DNA of 64,000 bases from Leisingera aquaemixtae. GTDB taxonomy: Bacteria; Pseudomonadota; Alphaproteobacteria; Rhodobacterales; Rhodobacteraceae. The DNA is taken from contig NZ_JAHVJQ010000014.1 in the NCBI RefSeq assembly GCF_019801145.1, positions 1 to 64,000 of the forward strand, written 5' to 3'. The notes beneath the pieces are model-generated. The model did no database searches, was not told the origin of the DNA, and was given only the letters and a program-made list of their open reading frames with translations. The translations under genes and the position numbers were made by a program. Positions 18,297 through 26,747 of this stretch are shown here, one piece after another (the stretch's first letter is position 1; each line of letters starts with the position of its first letter).

Positions 18297-19037
18297 TCAC
18301 CACTTTTCCGCAAAGGGGCGGATTGTGGTTTCGAATGACCAGGTGGTCCGGTGCTGGTGAGTGAGGTGATATATCTCCTCGGCGATGCCGCCCGGATGGG
18401 CAAAAAAGTCCTCCCGCGCATGCGGCCAGTCTGCTGGCGGCACCAGCCAGCTGGGGCGTTCAGCGTCGCTGGCGCCCAGCCAGGTCACGTCGATAGCGGC
18501 ATCCACCGACAGGTAGCAGACGTGAATGCCCTCCGGACCCAGATCCCGCGCCAGCGCCTCGCACAGATTGCGCTGCGCCGCCTTGGTCGGGGCAAACAGC
18601 GCATAATTCGGCACCCCGCGGTGCGACGCCGTATTGCCGGTGGCGAGGATCGCGCCGCCGCCGCTGGCTGCCATCTTGTCCGCAAAGAAGCGGGCAAAGA
18701 CCAGCAGGGCGGTGGTATTGACCCGGAAGTTCCGTTCGATCTCCAGCGGATCCAGTTCGCGGAACCGGCCAAAACTATGCGACACTGCATTATATACCAG
18801 CACCCGCGGCACGCCCATTTCCGCCTCGATGCCGGCCAGGCAGCTTTCGAAGGCCTTCAGGTCAGAGAGATCGCAGGCATAGGCCTGCGCACCGCGGTTC
18901 TGGTCCGCCAGCGCTTGCAGGCGTTCCGCGTTGCGGGCGATCATAGCCACCCGGTAGCCTTGCGAGATGAACTTGCGCACCGTGGCGCTGCCGGTGGCAT
19001 CGCCGACGCCGGTGATGATGCAAAGAGGCCCGGCCAT
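18297..19037 (-). CDS. Short-chain dehydrogenase-like protein with Tyr-to-Phe active site
   Basis: 246 residues of SDR fold. The N terminus has IITGVGDATGSATV, a variant of the TGxxxGxG cofactor loop, and VYNAVSHSFG replaces the usual NNAG. Where classical SDRs have YxxxK, this protein reads F148-A-P-T-K152, so the catalytic Tyr is Phe while the Lys remains; a Tyr three residues earlier (NYALF) is out of register. A nearby TASHRG may hold the catalytic Ser. Activity is therefore uncertain: it may use another acid, or act as a non-enzymatic binder. It lies 2 bases after the small unknown gene, last in a cluster with PhzF and ornithine-cyclodeaminase-like genes. Confidence 0.82.
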   Translation of the reverse strand: MAGPLCIITGVGDATGSATVRKFISQGYRVAMIARNAERLQALADQNRGAQAYACDLSDLKAFESCLAGIEAEMGVPRVLVYNAVSHSFGRFRELDPLEIERNFRVNTTALLVFARFFADKMAASGGGAILATGNTASHRGVPNYALFAPTKAAQRNLCEALARDLGPEGIHVCYLSVDAAIDVTWLGASDAERPSWLVPPADWPHAREDFFAHPGGIAEEIYHLTHQHRTTWSFETTIRPFAEKW

Positions 19038-19039
19038 GG

Positions 19040-19462
19040 TCAGGCCCGCTGCTTCTTGCGGATTTCGGTATAGGGCGCACCGTATTTACCGTTCTCTTCC
19101 CCGGCGGTGATGACGGTCATGATCGCGGGATCATACTCATAGGTCCGGATCCACTGGCGGTCGCCCTTTTCCATCAGCATGTGAGAATGGGTCGAGCGCG
19201 CACGGCGTGTGTATTCCACCTCCACCATCCGGCATGACTGGCCGCCAAAGCCATAAGAATATTTATCGGCGCCGGGCTGCACAAAGCGGGCATGATACAG
19301 TTTCCAGTACTGGCCATCGTGTTTGTAGATGGCGAAGGTCATCTCGTGGGTGTCGTACTGCCAGTGCCAGGTACTGTCCTGGTAGATCTTTTCCCAATCT
19401 GCCAGCAGGCTGCCGTCCCGGAACGAATGGCCTTCGATTTTCCAGCCCAGAGTGTCGGTCAT
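19040..19462 (-). CDS. Conserved small protein of unknown function in PhzF cluster
   Basis: 140 residues with a strong ribosome site (AAGGAG, 8 bases ahead of the ATG at 19462). It is rich in Trp, Tyr and His (ADWEKIYQDSTWHWQYDTHE) with no signal peptide or membrane segment, so it is likely a soluble beta-rich protein. I do not recognise the family. Some similar-sized proteins in catabolic clusters belong to the MoaF/lipocalin type, and the aromatic-rich pattern would fit a small-molecule barrel, but this is a guess. It lies 2 bases upstream of the SDR-like gene and 91 bases downstream of the ornithine-cyclodeaminase-like gene. Confidence 0.75.
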   Translation of the reverse strand: MTDTLGWKIEGHSFRDGSLLADWEKIYQDSTWHWQYDTHEMTFAIYKHDGQYWKLYHARFVQPGADKYSYGFGGQSCRMVEVEYTRRARSTHSHMLMEKGDRQWIRTYEYDPAIMTVITAGEENGKYGAPYTEIRKKQRA

Positions 19463-19553
19463 TTTCGTGTCTCCTTAATTTTTCACATCGGTCATTATGA
19501 AAAGGCGGAAGCAGGTCCCGCTCGCCGCAGCGGGTTCTTCAAGGCCGCCGCTT

Positions 19554-20549
19554 TTATCCGGTCTTTTGAGCGGGTGCGGAGTGTGTCCGGGGTGTTTCCC
19601 AGTTGAATAAGGTTGAAACCGCAGCAAGGTCCTGCACGCCCAGCCCGGTCAGGCTGCAAACGATGACTTGGCGTTCGCTGTTGCGCAGCCGGTCATTGCT
19701 GGCCCAGGCAGCGCCCAATTCCTGCATCCCAAGTTCTGCCTCCGCCAGGCCAGAAGACAGGGCGCGGGCTGCGTTGCCATAGGCGCGGGCCTGTCCGAGG
19801 CTGTCGGTAAAGACCTTGTCGGCCCGGGAGAGGAGCCCCGGGGGCAGCTCGCACTTGATTTCGTCATCGCCCCCGACGCTGATCACTGTCTGTCCGGGCT
19901 TTACATCTTCGGCATGGAACAATGGCGCTCTGGCGGCCGTGGCGGCCACTACAAGGCCGGCGCCCCGCATTGCCTCTGAAGGGGTGCCTTCAACGGAGAC
20001 CCGGCTTGCCGGAAGCTCAGCCTGCAGGGCGGCTGCCAGCGATTTGGCTGCCTCAGGCCTGCGGGCCCAGATGCGGAGGCTGCGGATCTCCCGCAACTGT
20101 GCCAGTGCCTGGACCTGATGGCGTGCCTGCGTTCCGGCGCCCAGCAGCGCCGCATCCACTGCCCCGGCGGACAGGCAGCTGTGTCCGGCCAAAGCGCCGG
20201 CGGCGCCGGTCCTGTAGTCGGAAATCAAATGGCCGTCGCGAAGCAGCGCAAGCGGCTGGCAGGTCCTGGAATCGCAGACCAGGATCAGCCCGCTATGGCC
20301 GTTGCCGGTATCTGCTTTCAGGCGTTCCGACCAGCCCGCGAGCTTGACGGTGAAAATGGGGGCGCCAGGCAGAACCGCGCTTTTGATATGCACATCGGCG
20401 CCCGACGCCGGGAACAGCACCTGAGCCGCCGACGTTGCCTTTCCAGCGCTGTAGGCGATCATCGCCTGACGCACCGGTGACAGCAGTGCCGTGTGGGACA
20501 GCTGGGCAGAGATTTCTTCGCGAGTGATATGGCGAAGGACGGGGGTCAT
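19554..20549 (-). CDS. Ornithine cyclodeaminase/mu-crystallin family dehydrogenase
   Basis: 331 residues. The protein shows the family's VKLAGW segment, DGHLISDYRTGAAGALA, and the Rossmann motif ALLGAGTQARHQVQAL, followed by WARRPEAA. Members include ornithine cyclodeaminase, alanine dehydrogenase, ketimine reductases and tauropine-type enzymes, all acting on amino acids or cyclic imines with NAD(P). It overlaps the PhzF-like gene by 4 bases (ATGA), so the two are translationally coupled and may act on the same cyclic or imino compound. The precise reaction cannot be told from the sequence. The C terminus ends with a short low-complexity tail. Confidence 0.88.
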   Translation of the reverse strand: MTPVLRHITREEISAQLSHTALLSPVRQAMIAYSAGKATSAAQVLFPASGADVHIKSAVLPGAPIFTVKLAGWSERLKADTGNGHSGLILVCDSRTCQPLALLRDGHLISDYRTGAAGALAGHSCLSAGAVDAALLGAGTQARHQVQALAQLREIRSLRIWARRPEAAKSLAAALQAELPASRVSVEGTPSEAMRGAGLVVAATAARAPLFHAEDVKPGQTVISVGGDDEIKCELPPGLLSRADKVFTDSLGQARAYGNAARALSSGLAEAELGMQELGAAWASNDRLRNSERQVIVCSLTGLGVQDLAAVSTLFNWETPRTHSAPAQKTG

Positions 20550-21412
20550 GGCAGCACCTCGAACCGGCCGGTGCCAAGGATCGAGACCTGGCCGCCGGCA
20601 TGGATGGCTGTGATCCCGTCCGGTCCGCTGTCCACCCGCACCGAAATCCGGCTAGGGCGGCCTGCATGCTGCCCCTGCTTAAGTTCCAGTCCGCTTGCCG
20701 CGTTCAGCAGCCCGTGTTTGTGAGCATAAGCGCCGATGACACCCGCGGCACTGCCTGTTGCGATGTCTTCGATCCGTCCGTCGTTTGTCCAGTGGCGCCC
20801 CTCGTTCCGATGAACATCGTACAGATAGGCAAACTGGGCGCCCACATCCGCCAGCCGATGCTCCAGATCCGGGACCCGGATGGCCGCCCTGTCCAGGCCC
20901 TGGTGAACCGGCACCACCAGATAGCGTAGCCCTGTGGAAATGACTTCCATCGGCAGACCCGGGGCCAGATCTTCAGGCGCCAGCGAGAAACAGCTGGCAA
21001 GCTCCCGGGCGGCGGGGCCGTTCAAATCTGCCAGATACAACGGCTGTCCCTGATCCATCTGCACGTCAAACCCGGCTTCGCGCCGGCCGGATCGCAGGCT
21101 GACCCGCCTTTCTCCCAGGGCAAAGACAGCCTCAGCCGTCTCTGCGGGGCGCTCCAGATGATGCAGCACGGCCACGGCGCCCAGCAGCGGATGGCCGGCA
21201 AAGGGCAGCTCTTCCTCCAGGTCAAAAACCCGCAGCGGCCGGCTGCCGTCCGGCAGAGCAGGACCGGTCAGAAAGGCGGACTCGAAGTGCTTGAGCTCCC
21301 GGGTCAGCTGCAGCATCTGGCGGCCGTTCAGCGCCCTCGCATCAGGGAAAACCGCCAGGCTGTTGCCGGTGAACGGGCCATCCGAGAAGACATCGCAAAG
21401 GACATAGTGCAT
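20546..21412 (-). CDS. PhzF-family isomerase/epimerase-like protein (paralogue 1)
   Basis: 288 residues, normal for PhzF. The N terminus has VFSDGPFTGNSLAVFP; the catalytic Glu of the family is in LKHFESAFL, and the second-half motif is DIATGSAAGVIGAY. PhzF proteins share the diaminopimelate epimerase/proline racemase fold and catalyse proton shifts or isomerisations. It heads a minus-strand cluster with an ornithine-cyclodeaminase-like enzyme, an unknown protein and an SDR-like protein. It faces the LysR gene at 21513 on the same strand, 100 bases away. A second PhzF-like gene lies at 22535, which suggests related chemistry on both sides of the regulator. Confidence 0.87.
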   Translation of the reverse strand: MHYVLCDVFSDGPFTGNSLAVFPDARALNGRQMLQLTRELKHFESAFLTGPALPDGSRPLRVFDLEEELPFAGHPLLGAVAVLHHLERPAETAEAVFALGERRVSLRSGRREAGFDVQMDQGQPLYLADLNGPAARELASCFSLAPEDLAPGLPMEVISTGLRYLVVPVHQGLDRAAIRVPDLEHRLADVGAQFAYLYDVHRNEGRHWTNDGRIEDIATGSAAGVIGAYAHKHGLLNAASGLELKQGQHAGRPSRISVRVDSGPDGITAIHAGGQVSILGTGRFEVLP

Positions 21413-21512
21413 GCCGCACCCCCGCTGAACTGAGCATCTGCCTGCTGGCTAGCTCAGAAACAGGGAGCGGGGCGAACCATATGTACATGAGCCCGCCTCA
21501 TGAATATGGGGA

Positions 21513-22451
21513 TCAGGCCGTGCTGAAGAGCTCCGTTTGCTGCACTCTCACTGCTGAAATCTCCTCATGAACCCACTGCCGCAGCGCCTGATAGCCATCG
21601 GTGGCCGCGTTGGCCGGCGTGGTGACCAGCCAGTAGCGGGCACGGGATTTCACCGGCTTGCCAACGGCTTCCAGGAACCCGGCCTCAAGATCGTTTTCCA
21701 CCAGCAGGCTGCGGCCCAGCGCAACCCCCATGCCGCCGATGGCGGCCTGAATGGCAAGATCGGCGCGGGCAAAGGCATTGATCGAGCGTTCGAACTCAAT
21801 CGCCCAGCCGCGGCCGCCAAAATACTCCTGCCAGCTAAACCCGGTGCCGTCGCTTTCGCCGAAACGGTCCACCAGCAGCCGGGCGCCGGGTTGGCGGCAA
21901 TAGTCCTGCAGCGGCACCGGCCCCAGGTATCCAGGCCGGCTGACAGGCAGCAAAACCGCTTGCAGCAGTGGCTCGGAATGCAGCCCGGGATAAGGGCCCA
22001 GCCCATAGCGGATTGCGGCTTTGGCCTCGCCTGCGTGCAGATCGACCAGCCGGTCATCCACGTCGACCAGAAGATCCAGCCCGCTGTCCTGCGCGCGCTG
22101 CAGGGCGGGCACAACCCATTTCATCGCCACCGAAGAAGACACCGACAGGCGCAGGCTGCGGCTGGTCTTGAGGTCGTGCAGCCGGGTGAGGGCGGCGCGC
22201 CAGGCGCTGCCGCTGTGCTGCGCGGCGTCACACAGGATACGGCCGGCGTCGGTCGGCGTGATCCGGCGGGTTGTGCGGTCAAACAGTGGCAGCCCGATCG
22301 CTTCCTCTAGCGCCTTGATCCTGTGGCTGACTGCCGACTGTTCAATACCGAGGCGTTCCGCGGCGCGGGTAAAGTTCTGCTCTTCGGCTATTGCCTCCAG
22401 CAAGGGTGAGCTCTGGATCAGCTTTGGCAGCAGGCTGTCGGTCTGTTTCAT
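21513..22451 (-). CDS. LysR-family transcriptional regulator
   Basis: 312 residues. The N-terminal winged helix-turn-helix (FTRAAERLGIEQSAVSHRIKALE, about 26-48) is clear, followed by a LysR substrate-binding domain. It is divergent from the second PhzF gene at 22535 with an 83-base gap, and could also control the PhzF cluster that follows it on its own strand. The C-terminal effector domain offers no clue to the ligand. The ATG at 22451 gives the usual short arm before the helix-turn-helix. Confidence 0.88.
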   Translation of the reverse strand: MKQTDSLLPKLIQSSPLLEAIAEEQNFTRAAERLGIEQSAVSHRIKALEEAIGLPLFDRTTRRITPTDAGRILCDAAQHSGSAWRAALTRLHDLKTSRSLRLSVSSSVAMKWVVPALQRAQDSGLDLLVDVDDRLVDLHAGEAKAAIRYGLGPYPGLHSEPLLQAVLLPVSRPGYLGPVPLQDYCRQPGARLLVDRFGESDGTGFSWQEYFGGRGWAIEFERSINAFARADLAIQAAIGGMGVALGRSLLVENDLEAGFLEAVGKPVKSRARYWLVTTPANAATDGYQALRQWVHEEISAVRVQQTELFSTA

Positions 22452-22534
22452 GAACCTGGATCATAGTTATATCAATGTATTCCTGGCAAGGGATGGATCA
22501 TGCTGACGGCAATTCATGAAAAGGAACTGAAAGC

Positions 22535-23575
22535 ATGACCCGCAACGCCACCACCGTCACCGCCCGTATCGTCAATGGATTTGTCACCCTTCAAGACAAT
22601 GGCGACCCTGAGCTTTTGAAAGCTGGGCGCGATGGGTTGAGTGACGAGGATCTGGCGCGGCTTGGCACCGGCGCGGCCGGCCGTCCGCAGGCCATTGGTG
22701 GCAATCCTGCTGGCGTTGTGCTGGATGCGGACGGTCTGAGCGACGCGCAAATGCTTGAAATTGCGCAGAAGGTCGGCCTGTCCGAAACCGCCTTTGTCTC
22801 CCGCTCCGAAACCGAAGGGTTCAAGCTGGATTTCTTTACCCCGGCGCGGCGCATCGCCCATTGCGGCCACGCAACCATTGCCACATTCAGCTATCTCGCC
22901 GAGCTCGGCCGGGTGGGCGAAGGCGCGACCTCGAAAGAGACCGTGGATGGCCCGCGCAAGATCATCATCCGCGACGGTGCCGCCTATATGGAACAGCTGG
23001 CGCCGCGCTACGAAGACCCGTCGGACTGGGCAGACCGCGGTGTTCAGGAGCAGGACGTGCTGGCTGCCCTCGGGCTGGCGCCGGAAGATCTGGATCCGCG
23101 CTTTGCGCCGAAGCTTGCAAACACCGGCAACAGCTTTGTTCTGGTTGCGGTCAAGGATGCCGCTGCGCTGAGAGCCGTCAAACCGGAACTGTCCCGGATC
23201 GACGCAATCAGCGAGGCGCTGGATCTGATCGGCTTCTATGTCTTCACGACGGATCCCGAAGCTACATCGGCCGATGCAACCGCCCGTATGTTCGCGCCGC
23301 GCTACGGCATCAGCGAGGAATCGGCCACCGGCATGGCGGCCGGACCGCTGGCCTGCGCGTTGTATGACCACCTCGGCGTGCGCAGGCCAAAGCTGCTGAT
23401 CGAGCAGGGCCACTTCATGGAGCCCGCTTCGCCCAGCGAGATCACGGTTGAGCTGAATCTCGACGCAGGCCGGATCACCGGGCTGATGGCCGGCGGCTAC
23501 GGCGCGGTTATGAAGGAGCTGCAGATCAGGCTGGATCACAGCCCGGCACCGGCTGCGGGAGAGAGCAATGATTGA
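22535..23575 (+). CDS. PhzF-family protein with N-terminal extension (paralogue 2)
   Basis: 346 residues, about 50 longer than typical PhzF. The family core starts with IGGNPAGVVLD near residue 54; the first 45 residues (TARIVNGF then a hydrophilic LQDNGDPELLK region) split the usual VxAF start from the GGNPAG motif by an insertion. Conserved pieces follow: the catalytic Glu in LSETAFVS, FFTPARRIAHCGHATIATF, and EESATGMAAGPLACAL. It is probably an isomerase or epimerase of unknown substrate. The ATG at 22535 has an AAGGAA site. Its stop overlaps the GST start by 8 bases, and the LysR gene lies divergently upstream. Confidence 0.87.
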   Translation: MTRNATTVTARIVNGFVTLQDNGDPELLKAGRDGLSDEDLARLGTGAAGRPQAIGGNPAGVVLDADGLSDAQMLEIAQKVGLSETAFVSRSETEGFKLDFFTPARRIAHCGHATIATFSYLAELGRVGEGATSKETVDGPRKIIIRDGAAYMEQLAPRYEDPSDWADRGVQEQDVLAALGLAPEDLDPRFAPKLANTGNSFVLVAVKDAAALRAVKPELSRIDAISEALDLIGFYVFTTDPEATSADATARMFAPRYGISEESATGMAAGPLACALYDHLGVRRPKLLIEQGHFMEPASPSEITVELNLDAGRITGLMAGGYGAVMKELQIRLDHSPAPAAGESND

Positions 23576-24176
23576 TCTCTACGGCTGGACCACCGGCAAC
23601 ACCTACAGGGTGCTGATCGCTCTGGAGGAGACCGGGCTGCCTTACCGGACCGTGCCTGTGAACCTTCGCGAGCGGGATCAGGACAGGCCGGGGTTCCTTG
23701 CCCTCAACCCGATGGGTCAGGTGCCGCTGATCATCGACAGCGAAGGCCCTTGCGGCGCCCAGATCACCCTGAGCCAATCCATGGCGATCCTACTGTATCT
23801 GGCCGAAAAGTCCGGCCAGTTGCTGCCAGCCGCCCGGGCGGACCGCGCCCATGCGCTGGAAACCCTGAGCCTGGTGATGACCGACCTAGTGGCACCCGTC
23901 AATTTTGGCCTCAGCTTGGAGCGCGAAGAGGGCAGCAGCTCTGCCCTGGCCTTTGGCGAGGCGCGGGCAATGCGCGCGCTTGCTGCCATCGAGCAGCGGC
24001 TTGACACCAGCAGCTTCCTTGGCGGCGGCAGCTTCGGGGCGGCAGACTGTGCCGCCTTTCCCATGATCCATCTGCTTGGCACCGGCCGTCTGAAGGACTT
24101 GCCGGCCACCCGGCGCTGGCACCGCGAGGCGCAGGAGCGCGCAGCGGTGCAGCGCGCGCTTGCAGCCGTTTTCTAA
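23568..24176 (+). CDS. Glutathione S-transferase family protein
   Basis: 202 residues. The thioredoxin-like N-terminal domain (LYGWTTGNTYRVLIALEE, then LNPMGQVPLI with the cis-Pro, and TLSQSMAILLYLAE binding the gamma-glutamyl group) is followed by a helical C-terminal domain. The early TTGN gives possible catalytic Thr or Ser residues. The ATG at 23568 lies inside the 3' end of the PhzF gene and has a GGAGAGAG site, so the two are translationally coupled. With PhzF and a carbonic-anhydrase-like protein it suggests glutathione-dependent opening, isomerisation or dehalogenation of a catabolic intermediate (inference). Confidence 0.9.
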   Translation: MIDLYGWTTGNTYRVLIALEETGLPYRTVPVNLRERDQDRPGFLALNPMGQVPLIIDSEGPCGAQITLSQSMAILLYLAEKSGQLLPAARADRAHALETLSLVMTDLVAPVNFGLSLEREEGSSSALAFGEARAMRALAAIEQRLDTSSFLGGGSFGAADCAAFPMIHLLGTGRLKDLPATRRWHREAQERAAVQRALAAVF

Positions 24177-24196
24177 CCTGATGAAAGGAGTTTAAC

Positions 24197-24790
24197 ATGT
24201 GTGGCAATGATCAGAACTTCGACGCCTATGCCTTTTCCAAACAGCCCGGCTTTGACGAAGCGGCGGTGCGCAAGGAATTCGCCAAGGCGGTGCCGCTGAA
24301 AACCGTGGTCGTCTATTGCTATGACCCGCGCATCGCCCAGGTGCCGCGGCTGGTGGCCGAAGAATTCGGCCAGACCCACCCCGGGGACATCGTCACCGAC
24401 GATAGCGGCAACAAGATCGCCTCAACGACAAATGTGTTCGAAGTTTGCGTGGCCGGCGGCCGGGCCTATGACGCCCTGCGCTCCGTCACGGTGGCGCAGC
24501 ATCTGTTCGGGGTCGAGAACATCGTCATCGTTCACCACACCCATTGCGGCGCCACCTCATTCACAAAACAGGGGATCATTGACGCCTACAGGCAGGAGCA
24601 CGATGCCGATATCGCACCGCTGTATCCCGCGGAGAGCATTTGCATCAGCGACTACACAGACTCACTCGAACATGACGTCCAGCTGATGCGCGGCTCCGCC
24701 GGAACACCCAAGCATGCCAATATCTACGGCTATATGTACGACATCGACAAAGAAAAGCTGGTCAAGGTAACGCAGTCACTGGCCGCGTGA
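24197..24790 (+). CDS. Beta-carbonic anhydrase-like zinc protein
   Basis: 197 residues. Zinc-ligand motifs of beta-class carbonic anhydrases are present: Cys-x-Asp-x-Arg in YCYDPRIAQ, and HTHCGA giving His and the second Cys. The protein is short and its central part departs from housekeeping enzymes, resembling the Can-like proteins often found beside catabolic genes. It may hydrate carbon dioxide released by the pathway, or act on carbon disulfide, carbonyl sulfide or another substrate, as some relatives do. It has a strong AAAGGAG ribosome site and follows the GST gene by 20 bases, forming a PhzF-GST-CA operon. A GC hairpin follows its stop. Confidence 0.85.
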   Translation: MCGNDQNFDAYAFSKQPGFDEAAVRKEFAKAVPLKTVVVYCYDPRIAQVPRLVAEEFGQTHPGDIVTDDSGNKIASTTNVFEVCVAGGRAYDALRSVTVAQHLFGVENIVIVHHTHCGATSFTKQGIIDAYRQEHDADIAPLYPAESICISDYTDSLEHDVQLMRGSAGTPKHANIYGYMYDIDKEKLVKVTQSLAA

Positions 24791-24797
24791 CCAGTCG

Positions 24798-24820
24798 GGC
24801 CGGCGGCGGTGCCGTCGGCC
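24798..24820 (+). terminator. GC-rich hairpin after the PhzF-GST-CA operon
   Basis: GGCCGGCGGC (24798-24807) pairs with GCCGTCGGCC (24811-24820) with one mismatch and a 3-base loop. It starts 8 bases after the operon stop codon. No U-tract follows, so it may be a message-stabilising or weak terminating element. Confidence 0.45.
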
Positions 24821-24874
24821 TGCAGCAGTACGTCTAGGATCGTGCGCCAGCCACTCGCAAAAATGGAGGCCGGC

Positions 24875-25264
24875 ATGAGAGAACAGGATGTTGAAGACTG
24901 GCTTAGGGCCTATGGAACTGCCTGGACCGATGGCGATCCGGACAAGGCGGCCGCCCTGTTCACGGTCGCAGCAGAATACCATGAGACCCCGTTCAGCGAT
25001 CCGCTGACAGGCCGCGATCAGATCAGACAGTACTGGCAAGAAGGTGCGGCAGACGCACAGGAAGACGTCCGGTTTTCAGCCCAGGTCTGGTCTGTTGCAG
25101 GGAACACTGCAATTGCAGGCTGGCAAGCCGCATTCAAGCGCAAAGCCTCTGGGAGTTTTGTGGAACTGGACGGGGTTTTCCGGCTGGTCTTTTTCAGATC
25201 TCGGAACGGCGTGACCTGCAGCCGCCTGGCCGAGTGGTGGCACCGGAGACAAGACGAGAATTGA
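24875..25264 (+). CDS. NTF2-like (SnoaL/DUF4440-type) small protein
   Basis: 129 residues. The pattern of a helix (DVEDWLRAYGTAWTDGD) followed by AALFTVAAEYHETPFSDPLTGRDQIRQYW and a strongly curved beta-sheet ending SRLAEWWHRR is that of the nuclear-transport-factor-2 fold. Such proteins are small cone-shaped enzymes or binders; the pocket residues are not diagnostic here. The ATG at 24875 is preceded by GGAGG 5 bases away, which rules out the longer frame. It stands alone between the carbonic-anhydrase-like gene and the DUF2189 gene. A similar fold is encoded at 63428. Confidence 0.8.
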   Translation: MREQDVEDWLRAYGTAWTDGDPDKAAALFTVAAEYHETPFSDPLTGRDQIRQYWQEGAADAQEDVRFSAQVWSVAGNTAIAGWQAAFKRKASGSFVELDGVFRLVFFRSRNGVTCSRLAEWWHRRQDEN

Positions 25265-25536
25265 TAGGCCGTGCGCTGGACATTCAGGCAGCAGTGCCTG
25301 CCAGTATCCGCAACGGCGTGCTGCGCCGCTGAGCCGCCCAACCAGCCCAAAATCCGCCAAAAGCTGTTTAAGCCAATGCCGGAGGATCGCAGTGCCAAGG
25401 ATGTTGCAGGTTTAGGCACCTGGCAACAGCCCTTCGCGGACGGTCATCTAATCCCTTGCCGGTTCGATGTGCTGGCACAAAAAAGGCCAGGTTCGCCTTT
25501 CTGATTGCGCCGGCCAGGCACCGGCGCCCGTTCCAC
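25265..25536. other. Short intergenic region between converging genes
   Basis: 272 bases between the plus-strand NTF2-like gene and the minus-strand DUF2189 gene. I see no gene with a domain. The only clear structure is the minus-strand terminator at 25479-25500. Confidence 0.6.
25479..25500 (-). terminator. Intrinsic terminator of the DUF2189 gene
   Basis: Read on the minus strand: AAAGGC, a 7-base loop, GCCTTT and then more T, giving a 6-bp stem followed by a T-run. It ends about 58 bases after the DUF2189 stop and has the right orientation to terminate it. Confidence 0.6.
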
Positions 25537-26316
25537 TCACCCAGCCGCTGGTACAACGCGGCGGTATAAATGCCATGTAGAATGCCCCAGCACCGGCAAC
25601 GCAATCAAAAGCCCGGCAAAGACCGGAAGCATCGACACGAACAGCGCCGCCGCGATCAGTGCCGCCCACGTCATCATCGTATTCCGGTTTCGGCGCACCA
25701 CCTCAAGGCTGGTGATCATTGCCGTCACAAAATCCACGTCCCGGTCAAGCAGCATCGGCAGGCTGACGACAGTGACTGAAAACAGCGCGAGTGCAATCAT
25801 CGCGCCGACCAAAGTCCCGACCGCCAGCATAGCCGTCCCCTGCGCTGAAAGCAGCATACCGGCCGATTCCTGCCCGATCCCGGACTGTGCAAAGAAAATA
25901 GCGAAGATGCCGCGCGCAAGAACCATCCAGAAACCAAAGACAATCAGCACCGTCACGGCCATCGCCGAGAGCTGGCCATTGCCCCGGCCCCGCAGCGCCC
26001 CGAGCACTGCCGGCCAGCTTACGTCTAGACCTACTTCACGGCGCCGGCTGACCTCGTAAATCCCGATGGCTGCAAATGGCGCGAACAACGGAAAGCCGGC
26101 GGCTGCGGCAATGAACCAGACAAGCTGCCCGCTGGAGATCATTCCGAAGTAGAGCACTATCCCGCCCAGCATGTAGAAAAGGGCAAAGAACAGCCCGTAA
26201 AATGGCATGGTCTTGAAATCGGCCCAACCTGCCGCAATTGCCGCGCGCAGATCCTGCCACTTGAGGTCCGCGGCAACGTTAACCCCTGCGGGTCTTGTGG
26301 TTTCGGAATCGGTCAT
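25537..26316 (-). CDS. DUF2189 integral membrane protein
   Basis: 259 residues with about six membrane helices; the middle reads GLFFALFYMLGGIVLYF and GFPLFAPFAAIGIYEVSRR. These match the DUF2189 family, sometimes mislabelled as cytochrome oxidase subunit I. The family's function is unknown; it is common near respiratory or stress genes in alphaproteobacteria. The N-terminal 30 residues are soluble and hydrophilic. An AAAGGAGG ribosome site 7 bases ahead of the ATG at 26316 is very strong. The gene stands alone with its own terminator. No heme ligands arranged as in oxidases are seen. Confidence 0.85.
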   Translation of the reverse strand: MTDSETTRPAGVNVAADLKWQDLRAAIAAGWADFKTMPFYGLFFALFYMLGGIVLYFGMISSGQLVWFIAAAAGFPLFAPFAAIGIYEVSRRREVGLDVSWPAVLGALRGRGNGQLSAMAVTVLIVFGFWMVLARGIFAIFFAQSGIGQESAGMLLSAQGTAMLAVGTLVGAMIALALFSVTVVSLPMLLDRDVDFVTAMITSLEVVRRNRNTMMTWAALIAAALFVSMLPVFAGLLIALPVLGHSTWHLYRRVVPAAG

Positions 26317-26747
26317 GACAAACCTCCTTTCACATCAGCATTCACTCCCTGAGGACTGGGACTTGAGACGCCCGAAAAGAATATAGCACGATGCACGCGG
26401 TCGCTGAGAGAGGACGTCAGCCGATGGGGCCGTATTCCACCGGGCGGCAGCGATGGCCAAGGCAAGTGTCCGGTTTGAGCCGCCGTGCAAAAGGCGCTTG
26501 GCGGGCCGGCAATAACGCCTGCCGCTTGGCCGCAGCGAGATCACAGCCGCGGCTACCGGGCAGCAGCAATACTGCCGAAGCAATCCGCCGCTCGCCGTCC
26601 TGAAACGGACATCTGCTCCTCGATCTGCATAGCGAAAGGAAACTTCTAACGAGCTAACGGGCGGATACCCCACCCTGGAGGCATCTGGCTCAATTTCGGC
26701 ACCGGGCGCTGCAACCAAAGCTGCTCCAGCCGTTACTTGCAGCGCAC
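26317..26747. other. Intergenic region without recognisable gene
   Basis: 431 bases between two minus-strand genes. Short open frames on both strands have no domain and no ribosome site. The region should hold the DUF2189 promoter on its left and the 3' untranslated part of the Calx-beta/RTX gene on its right. I see no strong hairpin. Confidence 0.5.
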
